Source: a virus. Taken from it: a stretch of 56,152 bases of DNA. The stretch is from positions 1-56,152 of the IMG/VR virus record IMGVR_UViG_3300006737_007029, one strand, 5' to 3'. Position numbers and translations under genes: made by a program. Positions 52,327 to 56,152 of the stretch are shown piece after piece. Positions within the stretch are counted from its first letter, which is position 1. Each line of letters begins with the position of its first letter. Below the pieces are notes generated by a model that was not told where the DNA came from, did no database searches, and saw nothing but the letters and a program-made list of their open reading frames with translations.

Positions 52327-54176
52327 TACACACCTCTCCTTGCTTGAGCATCTTCATTGTCAGGTGTTTCTGTAAATCTTTCGTCTGTAAGTTCTCTGTC
52401 TGTGAACAATATTCCCGACTTGTCTACTGACACAATATTATTGAATACAACTTTTCTTTTGTTTTCATGTTCAGCATAAGGTTCTGCTGTTGGCACACGT
52501 TTCATAATAGATTGTCTTTTAATTTCTTTTACTGTTTTGTCTATACTTTCTGGCACAATTACATTTTCAAATGTGCTTAATTGTTGAACACGTTCTCCTT
52601 CATCACCAACAACATTTTCTACCACAATGTTTGCTCCAACCACACCAGATACAACTTTGCCTGAAGTGTTAAAATGTATTTCACTTGCTGTGTTTACCAA
52701 ATGATCATTGGCGGCAAAAATTTTGTTGTCATTTGCAACCTCTAGTACATTATCATTACCAACATAACTTTTACTGTCATTTCCTATGAAAGTGTTGAAA
52801 TTATTTTTTACTCTCAGCTGTAGTGTACCAGTGCCGGAACTATCACTGGCTGAAGCACTGCCTACTTCAATTTCTGCAAAATTTTGTGCATACAAAGAAA
52901 AATCATCTCTAGTTTGCAATCGCATGTTTTTTTGTGCTTCAAATATCATTTGTTCTTCTGATTTAACAGCAACATCTTTTTGTGCCAGCATCTCAATATC
53001 TTCGTTGGCATCAATGTGTATTCTACCTGTCACAATGTCTTCATTTGAATTTATAAATTGATCTGTTTTGTTTTGCCCTGTGGCTTTCATGTTGATGTTT
53101 CTGGCCGCTTCTATATTAATATCACGTTCTGCTCTAAGATTGAAATCACCAATGGTATGCACACTGAAAGACTCATCTGCATACATGTCTATTTTGCCAT
53201 CTTCTGACAGTTCTACCCATGCTGTGCCTGTGCTGTTTATGATGTACACAGTGTTTTCTGAATCATGCAACAATACTTGAGCACCTTTGCGTGTTCTAAA
53301 TCTTATCAATTCATTTTCGATAGGTGTTTTTCCTTGTACACTAGGAGTACCATCATCCATTACAAACGAATGTCCACCCAATCTTGAGTGTGCAAATTTT
53401 TCTCCTATTTTTCCATGTCTGTTTACAGAGTCTGTGTTAGGAGCCGCAAACTGCCCTTCGAAGTCTATAGGACCCGGTGTGCTGATGCCAAACACTTGTG
53501 AAGGTGTTTCACGTCTCGCTGACGAACTGGTGATGCCTCTTATTTTGTCTTTGATCAATCCTTGTGCCAACAATGACTCTGCCAAGGGTGTGTGCACCGG
53601 TCTATATTTTGCACTGTTATCGGTAGCATAATCTGTGTTGATGCCTACAGCATCGTCTGTAATTTTTCTGTTTGGTTCTGCCACAGGTAAATCTTCAATG
53701 CCTAATCCACCAAATCGTTTTTGTGCATCGCCTCCTCCAGGACCGCCTCCACCTTCTTCAATACTGCGTGGCGATGATGCTAATCCTGGCACCATGTGGT
53801 TGATCTGCATGTCTGGCACACAACCTATCCAAAACCCTTCATTGACATTTCCATTGGCAAACATCACAAGCACCTGTGTACCTATATCTGGCGGCACTGC
53901 CCAAAAACCATATGACTTTTGTGTAGCATGAAAGTCTCCACTGTTGGTACCTCTTGCATCACGCACAGGAGTTTGGCCAGCAAAGGGTGAACAGTATCTC
54001 ACTGTGTATGTGACGTCAGCTACAGCTCTATCAGGAACGTCTTTGTGTGTTTGTAAGGCAGGGATAGAAACTTCCAATCGGCCGGATCTGTTTACATCAG
54101 CAGAGTTCATTACTGTGCCTATGTATACACCCATTGAAGGTGACATTGGATTGAACTCTCTTTTATGCTGTGGCAT
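52326..54176 (-). CDS. 5: Baseplate spike protein gp5/VgrG-like, without lysozyme domain
   Basis: A 616-residue spike protein. The N-terminal ~130 residues are the OB-fold of gp5/VgrG (YIGTVMNSADVNRSGRLEV, VRYCSPFAGQTP, GFWAVPPDIGTQVLVMF, NEGFWIGCVPD). Residues ~330-470 form the triple-stranded beta-helix needle, with short repeats such as DINIEAARNINMKA, DIEMLAQKDVAVKS and MRLQTRDDFSLYA. The two parts are joined by RKGAQVLLHDSENTVYI and neighbours. T4 gp5 has a lysozyme domain between them; I see no lysozyme motif here, so local wall digestion must be done elsewhere or not at all. The C-terminal ~100 residues are charged. Its start is just behind the stop of the upstream hub gene. Confidence 0.9.
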   Translation of the reverse strand: MPQHKREFNPMSPSMGVYIGTVMNSADVNRSGRLEVSIPALQTHKDVPDRAVADVTYTVRYCSPFAGQTPVRDARGTNSGDFHATQKSYGFWAVPPDIGTQVLVMFANGNVNEGFWIGCVPDMQINHMVPGLASSPRSIEEGGGGPGGGDAQKRFGGLGIEDLPVAEPNRKITDDAVGINTDYATDNSAKYRPVHTPLAESLLAQGLIKDKIRGITSSSARRETPSQVFGISTPGPIDFEGQFAAPNTDSVNRHGKIGEKFAHSRLGGHSFVMDDGTPSVQGKTPIENELIRFRTRKGAQVLLHDSENTVYIINSTGTAWVELSEDGKIDMYADESFSVHTIGDFNLRAERDINIEAARNINMKATGQNKTDQFINSNEDIVTGRIHIDANEDIEMLAQKDVAVKSEEQMIFEAQKNMRLQTRDDFSLYAQNFAEIEVGSASASDSSGTGTLQLRVKNNFNTFIGNDSKSYVGNDNVLEVANDNKIFAANDHLVNTASEIHFNTSGKVVSGVVGANIVVENVVGDEGERVQQLSTFENVIVPESIDKTVKEIKRQSIMKRVPTAEPYAEHENKRKVVFNNIVSVDKSGILFTDRELTDERFTETPDNEDAQARRGV

Positions 54177-56152
54177 CTATAATCCTAATCCTTGATTTAA
54201 TCTACGTAATACCTTATTGTTTTTTCTCTTTTTATTATTATTAGCTATCTTGTCTATGGATACGTAACCGTTTGGTCCTCTATTGTTTTTGTTTTTGTAA
54301 CTTACATTTCTAGTAGATCTGCCTAGTGCATCGTCATTAAAGGATCCACCTTGTAGATTCAAACTGTTTGAAAGTCCTCTTGTAGCAGGAGCATTACCTG
54401 AGCCAGCAAATGGTGCGATTCCTTTTGCTGGGGAAATATATTTCTTATCATTTTCTTGTTCTCTGAATCTTGTCATTGTAATTGTTTGTTGGAAAACACC
54501 ACCTTCAAAATTAGACTCACATAATATTACTCTAAATTTTCCTTGGAAAAAAGCAGACAAATTAAGTCTCATCAATCCTGTGTCGTCATTAATATCAGAA
54601 GGATATCTTGCATTCAATTGTACTACAATATTATTTGCATCTGGAGATACAGACCCGTCTGGTTCTGTTTGTCCATCCGATGTCATTTGATTGTTGCCAG
54701 GATTAAGTGTTTTTTGTTCAATCCAGTAAGGATCTCCTAATATTGTGAGATCCACAACAATTAAATCTGCGGCAGGATCTTCTAAAATTTGTCTGAATAC
54801 ATCTGCCATTTCTCTATTGGCCGCAGGAGCATCTGGATTTGCAGTGTCAGTAGATTCTTGTGCTGTTGGCACTTTTGCCGCTGATGTTCCACCTTTGCCT
54901 AAAGAATTATCATCAAAACTTGGACCTTGATTAGATGTGCTTTCTTCCTCTAAATTATCGTCATCGTTTTTAAGTTTATTTTGCATGGCATCATAGTATC
55001 TGCCTGGTTGGAAATAAGCAAACTGATATTTTATATCTAGATTAAGCACATCTTTGTTTTCGCCTGTGTAGATATAATTGTAAGTTCTAACTGGCGATAC
55101 ATCGCTTGACTCTACTGCAATCTTTTGTTGTCTAAGTGAATAGCTAAATTTGTATTGCGGCTCGCCTAATCCGTTATCCAAATCTATTATTTCTGTGCTA
55201 GGCATTATTTTGATTGTGCTATAAATTTCATCTGTTGAATCATTCGAAGCATCAAACTGATTCAATATAAATTTAGAATTTTGTACTACATGAGTAAGAT
55301 ACTCCACAATAGATGTTCCTTTTTGAGCTGTGACTTTACGTGAAGCAGAATCACCGCCCCCTGGACCACCTGCAGGAGATGTGTTAATTGCCTGATTTGC
55401 CGATGCTCCGGGATCACCAAATCCTAATTTAGATTTTATTATGTCTGCAGAGGATCCTTCGATATCAAATTCATACAAGTGAGGTTTGACAACAACTTTG
55501 TCATCATCCTTTTTTACTTTATAATTTTCATTTAATCCAACAAAGAAATTTTGCACTAAAGTTTGTACATCGGTTCCAGTATGAATTACGGATTCATTTA
55601 GTTTGTCATATGCTGTTAGTTGCTGTATATAGTTGTAAGGCGCGGCCTGTATGTTGTATCTTCCGCCTCCTTCATCAATATCCAAATCAACTTTAAACAG
55701 CCTACAAGGAATATATCTTGTAGTTCCGGAAATTTTACGTGGCACACCATTGTCATCATTACCGACAAATTCAATTTTTAACACATACACTGCGGATAAA
55801 TGATTTTCATATCCTTGTTGCATCGCGGCTTGTATAAGAGCAGGGATCAAATCAACTCCTAATGGTTCTGTTATGTCAAAAAATACTTGGTATGCATTAG
55901 TGGCAAAAGCACTAGGGGTAGGAGCAACAGTGCTCCTTACTGTTAATCTTTCAATATAATAATCATATGATAATGGGCCTGTGCCTTGTCTTCCTTTACC
56001 GCCTGTCTTGGCAATAACAACTCCTGGATTTCTTCTGTATGACCCACTGTTGAATTGTTGTTTCGACACACAACTTAAGGTAATAACATAATTCATTGTT
56101 TCGAAATCCAACAAAGGATTGCCCCTAGCACCCATGTATCTCCGCGAGGCCA
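54177..56152 (-). CDS. Baseplate hub-like structural protein, 5' end cut by the window
   Basis: A protein of at least 652 residues; the frame stays open to the window edge and an ATG at 56135 is only the first one inside. The N-terminal part (GNPLLDFETMNYVITLSC) is typical of a large baseplate protein of marine T4-like phages. The segment FKVDLDIDEGGGRYNIQA followed by YNYIQQLTAYDKL resembles tail-hub proteins (gp27/gpD type), and it is encoded directly before the spike gene, where T4-like hubs sit. I therefore call it hub-like by position and pattern. There is a disordered, acidic middle (about 390-440) and a very basic C-terminus (NNNKKRKNNKVLRR). The next gene starts immediately after its stop (TAGATG). 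Confidence 0.7.
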   Translation of the reverse strand, partial: ASRRYMGARGNPLLDFETMNYVITLSCVSKQQFNSGSYRRNPGVVIAKTGGKGRQGTGPLSYDYYIERLTVRSTVAPTPSAFATNAYQVFFDITEPLGVDLIPALIQAAMQQGYENHLSAVYVLKIEFVGNDDNGVPRKISGTTRYIPCRLFKVDLDIDEGGGRYNIQAAPYNYIQQLTAYDKLNESVIHTGTDVQTLVQNFFVGLNENYKVKKDDDKVVVKPHLYEFDIEGSSADIIKSKLGFGDPGASANQAINTSPAGGPGGGDSASRKVTAQKGTSIVEYLTHVVQNSKFILNQFDASNDSTDEIYSTIKIMPSTEIIDLDNGLGEPQYKFSYSLRQQKIAVESSDVSPVRTYNYIYTGENKDVLNLDIKYQFAYFQPGRYYDAMQNKLKNDDDNLEEESTSNQGPSFDDNSLGKGGTSAAKVPTAQESTDTANPDAPAANREMADVFRQILEDPAADLIVVDLTILGDPYWIEQKTLNPGNNQMTSDGQTEPDGSVSPDANNIVVQLNARYPSDINDDTGLMRLNLSAFFQGKFRVILCESNFEGGVFQQTITMTRFREQENDKKYISPAKGIAPFAGSGNAPATRGLSNSLNLQGGSFNDDALGRSTRNVSYKNKNNRGPNGYVSIDKIANNNKKRKNNKVLRRLNQGLGL

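Noticed and set aside
1-56152. tRNA genes, integrase, transposase or attachment sites
   Set aside because: I looked for cloverleaf-like segments in the short intergenic gaps and for recombinase motifs in the proteins and saw none; the gaps are mostly under 100 bases.

Overview
The window is part of the genome of a T4-like marine tailed phage (contractile tail, myovirus type). The evidence is a run of T4-type baseplate genes (gp5/VgrG-like spike, PAAR tip, gp25, gp6), several tail-fibre genes with architectures typical of marine T4-like phages, T4-type late-promoter boxes (TATAAATA and variants), very dense gene packing and an AT-rich sequence. The gene content resembles phages of SAR11 (Pelagibacter) or marine cyanobacteria. 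The host cannot be fixed from the sequence. No tRNA, CRISPR array, integrase or insertion sequence was seen.

Layout. (1) 1-3682, plus strand: an unknown partial gene, a MoxR-type AAA+ ATPase with its VWA/metallopeptidase-like partner behind a sigma70-type promoter, then two small unknown phage proteins behind a second sigma70-type promoter. (2) 3689-6937, plus strand: a translationally coupled cassette of SDR epimerase, DegT-type PLP aminotransferase and radical SAM enzyme, probably making a modified sugar. (3) 6918-23675, minus strand: sixteen tightly packed or overlapping genes. They comprise a probable tail-fibre-chaperone-like protein, two GT8-like and one GT2-like transferases, five paralogous radical SAM proteins with an N-terminal four-cysteine region, an SGNH-like hydrolase, a 34-residue protein, two paralogous putative glycosyltransferases, a NodU/TobZ-type carbamoyltransferase, and a 1000-residue protein of about nine ~85-residue repeats ending in a GT-like domain that lacks its DxD motif. 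(4) 23728-32574, minus strand: a receptor-binding region with three fibres sharing one N-terminal domain, a glycine-rich adhesin-like protein, other structural proteins and a 2-oxoglutarate/Fe(II) oxygenase. (5) 32642-34975, plus strand: a single inverted fibre gene. (6) 34992-56152, minus strand: a giant 4306-residue structural protein, then (moving upstream) gp6, gp25, a small Cys-rich protein, PAAR, the gp5-like spike and a hub-like protein that runs off the window.

How the genes may work together. Regions 4-6 build the distal tail. Several of these genes are preceded by a TAAATA-type late box set so close to the ATG that the predicted mRNA has a 0-5 nt leader. Regions 2 and 3 together encode sugar-nucleotide modification, glycosyl transfer, carbamoylation, esterase-like and radical-SAM functions. 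A reasonable inference is that they remodel a surface glycan of the host, or decorate a phage structure such as the fibres. The 16-gene operon of region 3 seems to start from a different, sigma70-like promoter whose -10 box lies inside a perfect 18-bp palindrome. This operon, with its stacked radical SAM paralogues and the repeat protein, is the best candidate for an undescribed system.
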